NCBI GenBank assembly: GCA_003550275.1 | Contig: QXCW01000002.1 | Span: forward strand, 310,001-374,000 | From: Flavobacteriaceae bacterium MAR_2010_72 | GTDB lineage: Bacteria; Bacteroidota; Bacteroidia; Flavobacteriales; Flavobacteriaceae | Length of the DNA: 64,000 bases | Direction: 5' to 3' | Part shown: positions 8,525 through 17,414 of the stretch, piece after piece | Numbering within the stretch: the first letter of the stretch is position 1 | Layout of the letters: every line of letters begins with the position of its first letter | The notes under the pieces: model-generated | Seen by the model: the letters and a program-made list of their open reading frames with translations, nothing else | What the model was told of the DNA's origin: nothing | Database searches by the model: none | Position numbers and translations under genes: made by a program

Positions 8525-9060
8525 GGCAATCAAATGAAGTTGTGTTGTCCCAAAGTAAGATTTGGGATGTAGTTGCAAGATATCCAATCAAGTTGGGTAC
8601 TTGCCGATGGAAAGCTTTCCTTTTTTCTGTATAGAAGATGGGGATGCTTTTTTGTTTTAGGGCAATTTGTGTATTCTTCTATGGTGTTCCATCAATAATC
8701 ATTCAATAATTTCATGTAATTTTCAATTAGATATACACTTTTTCAGTATATAACTGACAATTAGCTGCTATTGCTTTCTCAAAAAAATACCCTAACTTCG
8801 TTTAGATACTGATCTAAATAAAATACTTTATATCAATGGTTTGTATCACATTTTATTTGTCAGAGACTGTTTTAAATACCTAGCATAATTTATCATAACC
8901 AAACTATATCATCGAGTACCGAGCGCTGCATTCCTGCCCATGTAAATGATAAACATTTCGTCCAATTATGTATAATTTATATTAATCCTTCTGAAATTGT
9001 TAGCCTAGAACTATTTGAGTTTATAATTAGAGCGAAGTATACTTATAAATTAATCAATAG
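8525..9060. other. Gene-free intergenic stretch of 536 bp
   Basis: No credible coding sequence on either strand. It holds one copy of a 29-bp repeat (8631-8659) and a small perfect inverted repeat, TTTAGAT-N4-ATCTAAA, at 8801-8818. The right part should contain the promoter of the hybrid regulator gene at 9061, but I see no consensus -33/-7 pair there. Confidence 0.6.
8631..8659 (+). repeat. 29-bp intergenic repeat, copy 1
   Basis: The segment beginning ATAGAAGATGGGGATGC and ending TTTTTTGTTTTA recurs at 13381-13409 with a single mismatch. Both copies are intergenic and in the same orientation. Confidence 0.6.
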
Positions 9061-11937
9061 ATGAAAATAGTTTTTACATTCCTTTTTACACTGCTGTTTT
9101 TAGGTAATGCCATTGCTCAAAAAGAAAAAGAAACTCTTTTTGCTATTTGGAATACTACAAAACTGCAAGATTCGACCAGATTCGCTGAGATGAGCGAATT
9201 GATTCAGAATCATTATCTATTTACTAAAACAGATAGTGCGCTTGTTCTAGGGAAACAGATGCTCGATTTAGCCCAACAAAAGAAGATTGTTAAATTCGAA
9301 ATTGAAGCCAACATCTTACTTGCTAAGGTCTATTTTGAATTGGGAGAATTTGATCATGGAGAAGACATCTACTCCAAAGGATTAGAATTAGCCAAGACGA
9401 GTAAAGACAGTGTTCTATATGCCGAAAAGCTATTTGGTTTTGGCTATTTGTATAAGCAATACGAAGATTATACCAATGCCTTTAAAACCTTGCAGAAATC
9501 TCAAAAGCTTTACAGAGCATTAGGTGATGGAGAGAATGAAGGCTGGAGTATTGTTCACCAAGGCTTTATTTATAGAGATTTGGGTGATTATAAGGAGTCA
9601 GAAAAATATCATTTAGAACATTTACAATTAAGTGAAAAACATGACATTAAGCAAAGCATCTCTGCGGCCTACGGAAATTTAGGAGAGATTTATCATAAAT
9701 TGGGAGATCTTCCAAAATCAATACAACATTGGGAAAAAGCCATTAGATTATCAAAAGAAATCGGCCTTGAACAATATGCAAATGTTGGAACAGGCAAACT
9801 TGTTGAAATATACATCATCGAGAACCAATTTGCAGTTGCCACTACCTATTTAAATGAATACATAGCCGTTACTGAAAAATTTCCAGTTCCAAAATATGAA
9901 CCAGATTTTTTAATGAAAATTCAGTTGTGGAAATGCCAAATTGAATATGGTTTTAAGAATTATACGAAAGCTTTAAAAGAATGTGAAGAATGCTTGAAAA
10001 GCAATAAGATTACTAATTGGCACCTTGAATCTGCTCTTTTTAAAAGCCTATACCAAGTCAATAAAAAACTAAATCGTCATGCAACAGCGCTCGATTATTT
10101 CGAAAAATATCAATTTGCTTTTGATGATGAGAAAAAAGATAAAGCAAGAACTGAAATTCAATCCATTGTTTTTCATAATCAATTAGTTGCAGATAGTATT
10201 GCGCAAGCTCAAGAAAAGGAGTTATTAAATGTGACTTATGAAGAAGGCTTACGTAAAAAAAATAATGAACGAAATTTGTTTTTAATAATAGGCCTAGTAG
10301 TGCTTTTAGCAGCGATAGCCTATTTTGTAATTTCTCGACGACTAGCTGCTACAGAACGAAAACGAAATAAAGAGATTAACCAATTAAAAAATGCCTTATT
10401 CACTAATATCACCCATGAATTTAGAACACCACTCACTGTAATAAAGGGTATGACAGGTGTTATTAAATCAAAATTAGACTCTAATCAGAACGACGATCTT
10501 GAAGACTCATTAGAGATTATAGATCGTAATAGTGATGGGTTATTGCATTTAATCAACGAGATGCTAGATCTTGCTAAAATTGAAAGCGGTACTATGGAAT
10601 TAAACTTGGTACAAGTTGATATTATTCCTTTTGTAAAATATTTAACCCAAAGTTTTCATTCACTTGCGAAAGAGAAGGACATTAATTTTTCAGTTCACTC
10701 TGATTTAGCCCATCTCGAAATGGACCTAGATGTGAATAAATTCACGGCCATTATTACCAATTTACTCTCCAATGCTATAAAATTCACTTCAAAACATGGT
10801 GAAATTCTAGTGCATATTGAAAAGGTTACGATCCGCAATACTGATTTTGTCGAGATAAAGGTTAAAGATAATGGCTTTGGAATTTCTAAAGAGGAACTCC
10901 TGCATATTTTCGATAAATTCTACCAAGTAGATAACACCTCATCCAAAATTCAAAAAGGCACTGGTATTGGCTTGGCTTTAGTCAAGGAGTTCGTTGAATT
11001 GATGAATGGCTCTATAGAAGTTAAAAGCAAACTAGGAAAACGCAGTGTTTTCAGTATTAAAATTCCTATTACAAACAATGCCGTTCTAACAGATGGTTCA
11101 GAATTAGTTTCTGTTTCATCAGTTTTTAAAGCGAAAATTGAACCATCTCAATCAGAAATAAATCCATCTATAGACTCTTCTGATGAGAGTCGTCCTCTAT
11201 TGCTTATTGTTGAAGATAATAGGGATGTCGCTCACTATGTAAAAACCTGTTTAATGGGGAACTTCCAAATCTTGCATGCTCCTAATGGCGCTATTGGCAT
11301 TGATATGGCGCTTGAGCATATACCAGATATCATTATTAGTGATGTGATGATGCCAGAGAAAGACGGCTTTGAGGTCTGCGAGCATTTAAAAACTAACGAA
11401 CTAACAGATCACATTCCAATAATCATGCTTACTGCTAAAGCTACTTTCGAAGATAGGCTCGCCGGACTTTCACTTGGTGCAGATGCCTATTTAACGAAAC
11501 CATTTGAAAAAGCAGAATTATTAACGCGCATTGATCAGTTAATACTTCTGCGTAAAAAAATGTTAAGCAAGTTTGAGAAAACTGGCTTAAAAAGACTACT
11601 TAATAAAAATATTAAGACATCCGAATCTAAGTTTCTGGATAAGATCATTAGAGAAATTCATGATAATATCATTCAATCAGAATTTGGTCCAGTACAATTA
11701 GCTCTTCAATTACATTTAAGCGAATCGCAATTGTATCGAAAACTAAAAGCAACAAGTGGTAAATCTACCGCCGTATTTATTCGGTCTATCAGACTTCAAA
11801 AAGCAAAGGAATTGATTCAAACTACGGCCAAAACCATTTCTGAAATCGCTTATGATGTAGGCTTTAACGACCCTTCTTATTTTAGCCGTGCATTTAAGGA
11901 GGAATTTGGTCTTGCTCCTAGCGCTCTTTCCAAGTAA
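9061..11937 (+). CDS. Hybrid two-component regulator: TPR sensor, histidine kinase, receiver, AraC-type DNA-binding domain
   Basis: A 958-residue one-protein signalling system. A signal peptide (residues 1-19, ending AIAQ) leads a periplasmic helical part with TPR-like repeats (about 60-360). One membrane segment spans about 405-424. In the cytoplasm follow HisKA with H452 in THEFRTPL, an ATPase domain with DNGFGI (603) and GTGIGL (633), a receiver with phospho-acceptor Asp761 in SDVMMP and a Lys in TKPF, and a C-terminal AraC helix-turn-helix with ISEIAYDVGFNDPSYFSRAF. The output domain differs from the usual hybrid (HTCS) proteins only in that the sensor is TPR and not a beta-propeller. A direct-repeat site 52 bp after its stop, before the lipoprotein gene, is a likely target. 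Confidence 0.92.
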   Translation: MKIVFTFLFTLLFLGNAIAQKEKETLFAIWNTTKLQDSTRFAEMSELIQNHYLFTKTDSALVLGKQMLDLAQQKKIVKFEIEANILLAKVYFELGEFDHGEDIYSKGLELAKTSKDSVLYAEKLFGFGYLYKQYEDYTNAFKTLQKSQKLYRALGDGENEGWSIVHQGFIYRDLGDYKESEKYHLEHLQLSEKHDIKQSISAAYGNLGEIYHKLGDLPKSIQHWEKAIRLSKEIGLEQYANVGTGKLVEIYIIENQFAVATTYLNEYIAVTEKFPVPKYEPDFLMKIQLWKCQIEYGFKNYTKALKECEECLKSNKITNWHLESALFKSLYQVNKKLNRHATALDYFEKYQFAFDDEKKDKARTEIQSIVFHNQLVADSIAQAQEKELLNVTYEEGLRKKNNERNLFLIIGLVVLLAAIAYFVISRRLAATERKRNKEINQLKNALFTNITHEFRTPLTVIKGMTGVIKSKLDSNQNDDLEDSLEIIDRNSDGLLHLINEMLDLAKIESGTMELNLVQVDIIPFVKYLTQSFHSLAKEKDINFSVHSDLAHLEMDLDVNKFTAIITNLLSNAIKFTSKHGEILVHIEKVTIRNTDFVEIKVKDNGFGISKEELLHIFDKFYQVDNTSSKIQKGTGIGLALVKEFVELMNGSIEVKSKLGKRSVFSIKIPITNNAVLTDGSELVSVSSVFKAKIEPSQSEINPSIDSSDESRPLLLIVEDNRDVAHYVKTCLMGNFQILHAPNGAIGIDMALEHIPDIIISDVMMPEKDGFEVCEHLKTNELTDHIPIIMLTAKATFEDRLAGLSLGADAYLTKPFEKAELLTRIDQLILLRKKMLSKFEKTGLKRLLNKNIKTSESKFLDKIIREIHDNIIQSEFGPVQLALQLHLSESQLYRKLKATSGKSTAVFIRSIRLQKAKELIQTTAKTISEIAYDVGFNDPSYFSRAFKEEFGLAPSALSK

Positions 11938-11988
11938 TACAATGCAAACGCTCCTGTAATAATTGCTGTTTTCATCTTAATAATTTAT

Positions 11989-12021
11989 AATTAGTCCTAG
12001 GTTTTGAAGAATTAGTCCTAG
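11989..12021 (+). promoter_or_regulatory. Direct-repeat operator, likely bound by the adjacent AraC-type hybrid regulator
   Basis: AATTAGTCCTAG occurs perfectly twice, at 11989-12000 and 12010-12021. The start-to-start distance of 21 bp places both on the same DNA face, as needed for an AraC-type dimer. The second copy ends 20 bp before a TAGCTTTG box, so it occupies the -33 position. Binding by the protein encoded at 9061-11937 is inference from proximity and geometry. Confidence 0.6.
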
Positions 12022-12041
12022 CCTCTAGGCGAATGTTGTAA

Positions 12042-12049
12042 TAGCTTTG
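12042..12049 (+). promoter_or_regulatory. -7 box of the duplicated-domain lipoprotein gene
   Basis: TAGCTTTG matches TAnnTTTG and lies 66 bp before the ATG at 12116. No TTTG stands at -33; the direct repeat takes its place, suggesting an activator-dependent promoter. Confidence 0.55.
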
Positions 12050-12115
12050 TTTTAGTGTTAAAATCAGTGAATTAACTGATAGAAACAGAAGTTATTAATC
12101 TTTAAATAGAGTATT

Positions 12116-13177
12116 ATGAAAACAATTTCAAAATTTACATGTATAATCATGCTTGCAATCATCATCACAGCATGCGATTCTAATGCGCAAGATGTTGAAC
12201 TAGAAGCTGAATCAGGAACACAATTAGCATTGAGAAATGGTGGCAGCGTAATTAACCAGGAATATCCAGATGCACAAGCAGAGGTCTTAAAAACTTTTAC
12301 GGACATTGCAACAAGTATAACAAACGGAGCCGGCCTTGGAGCAGATTCAGAATATATGGACCAACTTATCTCTTTTCACGATTATAGTAACATATTTACT
12401 GAATTTAATTATGATTTCAACGCTAATGGATATCTTACCGATAGCAAAGGTAATGAAGAACATGAACGTATGTTATTTGGTGAAATAGTAAAACCAGGAG
12501 GCGTTAAAAAATTCGCCGCTCTCCCTGGAACTTTGAAAGTTGCTGTGTATTATGGGAATGTAGCTAATTTAACCTTTATCTCAGATTTTGTATTAGATAC
12601 GCATCCACTTGGAGAAATTACAGTCAATAATCTAATTACTTTATTATTTATAAAAACAAATGGTGAATGGAAAATGGTGCACGAACATCATTCTCCTTCG
12701 AAAATTTCACCATCAACAGGGGAAAAACCCACCAACATTCTTTCTGAATTTGACCCAAGTTCAGCTTCAGCTGCACAGCTAGAGGTCTACGCAACTTTTG
12801 GGGCCATTGGAGCAACTATAATGGCAAATTCTGGAACAGGAGCCGACAACATGGATGAACTTATCTCTTTCCATGGCTATGGTCCAAAGTTTACCGAATT
12901 TAACTACGATGCTGATGGTAATGGATTTCTTACCGATAGTGCGGGTAATGAAGAACATGAACGTGCGCTTTTTGGTAATTACACGGTTGAGAAATTTGCC
13001 TATATAGAAAAAACTTTAAATATTGCTTTATATCATAGGAATGTAGCTAATGTAACTTTTATCTCAGATTTTGAAGTGGAAGGAATAGGTACAATTAATA
13101 ATCTAATTACTTTGTTATTTGTTAAAACAAAGGGTGAATGGAAAATGGTTCATGAACATCATTCGCCGCTCAACTAA
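12116..13177 (+). CDS. Lipoprotein with two tandem NTF2/SnoaL-like domains
   Basis: A 353-residue secreted lipoprotein. The signal peptide ends in the lipobox IITAC (Cys20). The mature part consists of two homologous halves, about residues 55-200 and 220-353. Each carries LISFH-Y, then FTEFNYD, GNEEHER-LFG, NVAN-TFISDF, NNLITLLF-KT and finally GEWKMVHEHHSP. The last block, with its aromatic/charged strand and His pair, resembles the C-terminal strand of SnoaL/NTF2-like proteins, which bind small ligands in a cone-shaped cavity; no enzyme activity can be assigned. It is directly downstream of the hybrid regulator and its operator-like repeats, so it is probably a regulated partner or sensor accessory. 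The fold assignment is tentative; the duplication is plain. Confidence 0.65.
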   Translation: MKTISKFTCIIMLAIIITACDSNAQDVELEAESGTQLALRNGGSVINQEYPDAQAEVLKTFTDIATSITNGAGLGADSEYMDQLISFHDYSNIFTEFNYDFNANGYLTDSKGNEEHERMLFGEIVKPGGVKKFAALPGTLKVAVYYGNVANLTFISDFVLDTHPLGEITVNNLITLLFIKTNGEWKMVHEHHSPSKISPSTGEKPTNILSEFDPSSASAAQLEVYATFGAIGATIMANSGTGADNMDELISFHGYGPKFTEFNYDADGNGFLTDSAGNEEHERALFGNYTVEKFAYIEKTLNIALYHRNVANVTFISDFEVEGIGTINNLITLLFVKTKGEWKMVHEHHSPLN

Positions 13178-13243
13178 TCGATACTATTTTTTCAGAATAA
13201 AAGGAAGAAGTTGGAATAGACATTTGACTGGTATAAATTTCTG

Positions 13244-13277
13244 AAAAAAACGCAAGATTTAATTCTTGCGTTTTTTT
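13244..13277 (+). terminator. Rho-independent terminator after the duplicated-domain lipoprotein
   Basis: A run of A plus CGCAAGA (13244-13257) pairs with TCTTGCG plus a run of T (13264-13277) around a six-base loop; fourteen pairs, usable in both directions. Confidence 0.85.
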
Positions 13278-13380
13278 GGTTTAATAAACGCCTGGCTATT
13301 TGTTAAAGGGGTAAGTTGGTAACCAATTGAAAAGGGTTCCTTTTTTCCTTGTGTACCGAAACTTTAGTGTAGGCAGATAA

Positions 13381-13409
13381 ATAGAAGATTGGGATGCTTT
13401 TTTGTTTTA
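13381..13409 (+). repeat. 29-bp intergenic repeat, copy 2
   Basis: Same segment as at 8631-8659 with one mismatch (ATTGGG against ATGGGG). It lies 62 bp before the SRPBCC gene. Confidence 0.6.
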
Positions 13410-13471
13410 TGGTAGTTCTGTTATTTTATTCTTATCTTTAAGGAGTCAGTTTAATTTCTAAACAATTTATT

Positions 13472-13894
13472 ATGGGATGTTATAATTCGGTTGTAGTAAG
13501 TGCCCCTTCAGATAAGGTATTTGATACCTTAAAAAACTTTCATGACATATCTTGGAGTAAAAATGTAATTACAAAATTAGAAGTCATTGGTAAGAAATCA
13601 GGTCATGAAATTGGTGCTAAAAGAGTTTTAAATGATGCCTTTCATGAAACTTTGCTCTCTTTTGATAATGAAAATAAAAAATTCACTTACAGTATAGATG
13701 ATGGTCCTGGACCAGTGTCTAAAGACAATGTTAAAGGGTATATTGGTGAAGTGTCAGTTATTCCAATTACTGAAAATGATACTTCTCTGGTAGTTTGGAC
13801 TTCTAGATGGAATTCTTCCAATGGTGGAGTTGCTGAATTTTGTAATCCCATATATTATGCACTTTTACAAGACTTAAAAAGCCATTTTTCTTAA
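13472..13894 (+). CDS. SRPBCC (START-like) family protein
   Basis: A 140-residue cytosolic protein with the helix-grip fold of the SRPBCC/polyketide cyclase group. The opening strand NSVVVSAPSDKVFDTLKNFHD is the usual start of this fold: a strand, then A-P-x-x-x-V-F-D and a helix ending near the aspartate-tryptophan region (DISWSKNV). Later come IGAKRVLND, a strand with FTYSIDDGPGPV, and VVWTSRWNSS before the long C-terminal helix. Such proteins bind hydrophobic ligands; substrate unknown. Bases TATCTTTA at 13433-13440 resemble a -7 box (one mismatch). Monocistronic by position. Confidence 0.7.
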   Translation: MGCYNSVVVSAPSDKVFDTLKNFHDISWSKNVITKLEVIGKKSGHEIGAKRVLNDAFHETLLSFDNENKKFTYSIDDGPGPVSKDNVKGYIGEVSVIPITENDTSLVVWTSRWNSSNGGVAEFCNPIYYALLQDLKSHFS

Positions 13895-14045
13895 CTTAAT
13901 GTTTGTTTTACTTTAAGTTTTCCTGTTTTATAGTATTATATTGAGATGCGTTTTTGTTTTAGATCGGACCTCCATTATTTATTTCGCCTTTTTTTTCTTA
14001 AATTGTAAATCTCACAAATTTAATGATAAAATAAAAACTGTTACT

Positions 14046-14375
14046 ATGGCAAAATTTGAAATTTACAAGGACAAAAGAGGAGAATTTAGATTTAGATTAA
14101 AAGCTGGAAACGGCCAAACTATTCTTACTGGAGAAGGATACGCATCTAAAGCGGGTTGTACCAATGGAATTGAATCTATTAGAAAAAACTCAACCGATGA
14201 TTCTAGATATGAACGTCTTGAAGCCAAAAACGGTAGCCCATATTTTAATTTAAAGGCAGGCAACAGTCAGGTGATCGGGTCTAGTGAAATGTACTCTTCT
14301 TCAAGTGCCATGGAAAATGGAATTAATTCTGTTAAAAAAAATGCACCGATTGCAACAATAGACGACCAATCTTAA
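14046..14375 (+). CDS. YegP-type protein with two DUF1508 repeats
   Basis: A 109-residue protein made of two DUF1508 motifs. Repeat 1: FEIYKDKRGEFRFRLKAGNG then ILTGEGYASKAGCTNGIESI-KN. Repeat 2: FNLKAGNSQVIGSSEMYSS then AMENGINSVKKNAP. YegP-like proteins are small, widely conserved and without a defined biochemical role; stress association has been suggested. The frame stays open upstream to an ATG at 13941, which would add 35 residues ending in a lipobox-like FFLNC, so a lipoprotein form cannot be fully excluded. I chose 14046 because the conserved domain begins right there (MAKFEIYKD). A strong terminator follows. Confidence 0.82.
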   Translation: MAKFEIYKDKRGEFRFRLKAGNGQTILTGEGYASKAGCTNGIESIRKNSTDDSRYERLEAKNGSPYFNLKAGNSQVIGSSEMYSSSSAMENGINSVKKNAPIATIDDQS

Positions 14376-14398
14376 AAATAAATGTTAATTATAAAATG

Positions 14399-14433
14399 AA
14401 AAAGAGCTGCAATAACATGCAGCTCTTTTTTTT
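14399..14433 (+). terminator. Rho-independent terminator after the YegP-like gene
   Basis: AAAAAGAGCTGC (14399-14410) pairs with GCAGCTCTTTTT (14419-14430), loop of eight, T run to 14433. Confidence 0.87.
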
Positions 14434-14552
14434 ATGAGTTTAGAATCTCTTATGTCTACCACTTCAACCACTATTTAGCAGGACAGTGTTAAGTAGTATT
14501 TTAAATTCATGCATCATTGAATTTCAATAGATTAAAAAAAAGCAGTATATTA

Positions 14553-14583
14553 TTTCAAAATCAAAGGATATGTAATAGTTTTG
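14553..14583 (+). promoter_or_regulatory. Promoter of the multi-PAS sigma-54 activator gene
   Basis: TTTC at 14553-14556 and TAGTTTTG at 14576-14583 are separated by 19 bp: a full -7 match and a one-mismatch -33. It lies 60 bp before the ATG at 14643. Confidence 0.5.
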
Positions 14584-14642
14584 ACCATGTAGCATCCATT
14601 TGTTCTATTAAATAGATTAATCCCTCTAAATTTAATTAACTA

Positions 14643-17225
14643 ATGACGGGCCCTAAAGACCGCAACACCAACAATCGAGAGTATATTACTAATGACAAGT
14701 TCTTTGTCAAACTGTTCCATAATACCCTTACCCCAAAATCGCTCTCAAACCTATCAGATCGAAAATTGGTTGATGTTAATGAAGCTTGGGAGCAATTTAC
14801 GGGATATTCAAAAAAAGAAGTCATTGGTTTTAAAGTTGAAGAGTTGAATTTGATTAATTTCAACGAAGCCGACCAAATTAGAGAACAACTTGATAAAACG
14901 AAGATCATTAAATTTTTTGAAGTTGAACTTAAAGTTAAAGGAGATAAGTTAAAATATGGTTATGCATCATTTCAATATTTTGAAATTGATGGTGCAAAAT
15001 ATGTTCAAACTACTCTTCTTGATATCACTGAACTTAAAGAAGCGCAAGAAAAAGTGCGTTTGGCTAAAGAGTTTTCTGAAAAGCTCATTTTATCCTTGCG
15101 CCCTGGCTTGGTAGTAATGAATATTCAGGGTGAGATTACAGATGTAAACCCGTCATTTTGCAAAATAACACGATTTACAAAAGAAGAACTCATTGGTACT
15201 AGAGCCCCTTTTCCGTTTTGGCCTCCAGAATCGTATGAGGCGATCCAGTTGTGTTTGCAAAAAACCTTACAAGGTGAACTTGGTAATTTTGAGTTTTTGT
15301 TTATGCGAAAAGATGGAGAGCGCTTTCCTGCTAGTTTAGCAACGTCTTCAATAAAAAATAACCAAGGAGAGATTACAGCATTTTTTGTTACTATTGATGA
15401 TATTACAGAGCAAAAAAATGCTGAAGAGCGTTTAGTAAACAGTGAGAAATATCTTGACAATATCATTAACAATATTGGGGACCCTCTTTTTGTAAAAGAT
15501 GACCAGAGCCGTTTGCTTTTAGTGAATGATGCATTTTGTAACATTTTTAATCTAAAAAAGGAAGACATTATAGGCAAAACCCTTGCAGAAGATGTGCCTC
15601 CAGATGAAAGGGAAATTTTTTTACATATTGATAACCAAGTGCTGGCAACAGGGATAGAAAACGTTAATGAAGAAACGCTTACCGTTGCAGGTTTAAAGAC
15701 ACGTTATATTTCGACAAAGAAAACTAGATTTCTTGATGAAGATGGAAATAAATTTTTAATTGGAGTCATTCGAGATGTTACTGAACGTAAAAAAGCTGAA
15801 GATAAAATCCGGGAAAGTGAATTAAATTTAAGGCAATCTCAAATTGTTGCCAACATTGGCTCTTATGCGTTTGATTTTAAAACCATGACTTGGACGAGTT
15901 CTGAAGTTATGGAGAAAATATTGGGAATTGATGAATTCTACGAAAGAACTATTGAAAGTTGGATACGTCTTATTCACCCCGATGATAGAGAATTAATGTT
16001 AGATTATTTTGAAAATAACGTTCTAAAACACCATAAAAAATTTGATAAAGAGTATCGAATAGTTAGACCAAGTAATGATAAAACGTATTGGTTACATTGT
16101 TTAGGGGAATTGGTATTTGATGATTCTGGTACCCCAACAAAAATGATTGGTACAACTCAAGATATCACTGAACGTAAAAAGGCTGAAATAGAATTAAAAC
16201 TTGCATACGCTGAATTAGAACAACTAAGAGGCCAGCTGGAATATGAAAACATTTATTTACGAAATGAAATAGATTTAGTGTTCAATTATGAAGAAATGGT
16301 ATATGGCAGTGAAGTATTTAGTCATATTTTGACCGATGTAGAAAAAGTAGCTGCTACGAATGCTACGGTGCTGTTGTTAGGGGAGTCGGGTACAGGAAAG
16401 GAATTACTCGCCCGTGCAATCCACAATATCAGTTCAAGGGCAAATAAACCACTAATTAAAGTCAATTGTGCTGCTATCCCCAGAGAATTAATAGAGAGTG
16501 AATTATTTGGGCATGTTAAGGGTGCATTTACTGGAGCCATTAGCGATAAGGTGGGAAAAGTTGAATTGGCCGATAAGGGAACTTTGTTTTTAGACGAGAT
16601 AGGAGAATTACCGTTAGAGATGCAGCCCAAACTCTTACGGTTTCTTCAAGAAGGCGAAATTGAAAAGGTGGGAAGCTCTAAATCCTTAAAGGTAGATGTT
16701 AGGATTATTGCTGCTACAAACCGAAAACTCAAAGAGGAAGTTAAACTTAAGCGTTTTAGGGAGGATTTATATTTTAGACTTAATGTATTCCCAATCGAAG
16801 TGCCGCCCTTGCGCCAGCGGAGCGAAGACATCCCATTGTTAATAGAGCATTTCGCAAATAAGTTTAGTAAAGCTTACGGCAAAGAGGTTACATATATTTC
16901 TGATAAAGCAATGCAGGAAATGCTGCAATACCGTTGGCCAGGTAACATTCGAGAGCTCGAGAATTTAATTGAACGTGCAGTTATTTTATCAAACAATAAA
17001 TATTTGGTCTTGCCGGATTTTGATACGACCTCAAAGCATAAAGAACGATTAATTTCTTCTGCCCATATCACCCTTGACGATGTGCAAAGGGCCCATATTA
17101 CCAAGATTTTGGAAAAATGCAATTGGAAAATAGAAGGCGAAACAGGAGCTTCAGTTTTGCTTAATATAAAGCCCAGCACCCTTCGCGACCGCATGAAAAA
17201 ATTGGGCATAAAAAAATCAAAATAA
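14643..17225 (+). CDS. Multi-PAS sigma-54-dependent transcriptional activator
   Basis: An 860-residue cytosolic enhancer-binding protein. About four PAS domains fill residues 20-510 (for instance NEAWEQFTGYSKKEVIG, NPSFCKITRFTKEELIG, NDAFCNIFNLKKEDIIG, and a PAS_3-like GIDEFYERTIESW-LIHPDD), followed by a coiled linker. The AAA+ domain has Walker A GESGTGKE at 580-587, the sigma-54 contact loop GAFTGA at 627-632, Walker B TLFLDEIGE and the arginine motif REDLYFRLNVFPI. The C-terminus is a Fis-type helix-turn-helix (ASVLLNIKPSTLRDRMKKLG). There is no receiver domain, so control is by PAS ligand or redox sensing. All residues needed to activate RNA polymerase-sigma-54 are intact. Its target is not evident here. 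Confidence 0.92.
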   Translation: MTGPKDRNTNNREYITNDKFFVKLFHNTLTPKSLSNLSDRKLVDVNEAWEQFTGYSKKEVIGFKVEELNLINFNEADQIREQLDKTKIIKFFEVELKVKGDKLKYGYASFQYFEIDGAKYVQTTLLDITELKEAQEKVRLAKEFSEKLILSLRPGLVVMNIQGEITDVNPSFCKITRFTKEELIGTRAPFPFWPPESYEAIQLCLQKTLQGELGNFEFLFMRKDGERFPASLATSSIKNNQGEITAFFVTIDDITEQKNAEERLVNSEKYLDNIINNIGDPLFVKDDQSRLLLVNDAFCNIFNLKKEDIIGKTLAEDVPPDEREIFLHIDNQVLATGIENVNEETLTVAGLKTRYISTKKTRFLDEDGNKFLIGVIRDVTERKKAEDKIRESELNLRQSQIVANIGSYAFDFKTMTWTSSEVMEKILGIDEFYERTIESWIRLIHPDDRELMLDYFENNVLKHHKKFDKEYRIVRPSNDKTYWLHCLGELVFDDSGTPTKMIGTTQDITERKKAEIELKLAYAELEQLRGQLEYENIYLRNEIDLVFNYEEMVYGSEVFSHILTDVEKVAATNATVLLLGESGTGKELLARAIHNISSRANKPLIKVNCAAIPRELIESELFGHVKGAFTGAISDKVGKVELADKGTLFLDEIGELPLEMQPKLLRFLQEGEIEKVGSSKSLKVDVRIIAATNRKLKEEVKLKRFREDLYFRLNVFPIEVPPLRQRSEDIPLLIEHFANKFSKAYGKEVTYISDKAMQEMLQYRWPGNIRELENLIERAVILSNNKYLVLPDFDTTSKHKERLISSAHITLDDVQRAHITKILEKCNWKIEGETGASVLLNIKPSTLRDRMKKLGIKKSK

Positions 17226-17414
17226 AAATCACGGTATAGCGTGGATTTAAAAAACAGTCTACGTATTCGGTGGAATACCGTGACTTTTGTTTACCTCTCA
17301 ACAAAAATACATTTGATTTAAGCACTTGAAAATCAATTATATAAAATTTTATTGACATCTCTGGATTCACTTTGGCATAGCAATTGGCATTAAAGTCATG
17401 ACCTACCAAAAGTT

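Noticed and set aside
8299-8634. Open frames on both strands across the tRNA-Asp gene
   Set aside because: They translate the tRNA itself (reverse product has the familiar WTGLEPATPC, forward has GRGFESRPD), known false annotations.
13941-14045. Lipoprotein-type extension of the YegP-like protein
   Set aside because: The added part has a lipobox-like FFLNC but the family normally starts at MAKFEI; kept only as an alternative.
15125-15577. 150-codon reverse frame within the PAS activator gene
   Set aside because: Shadow of the forward gene; Ser/Phe-rich, no start context and no family.
17374-17388. Possible sigma-54 promoter upstream of the STAS-like gene
   Set aside because: GG and GC are separated by 11 and not 10 bases, and the -12 element reads TTGGC and not TTGC. 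Not called.
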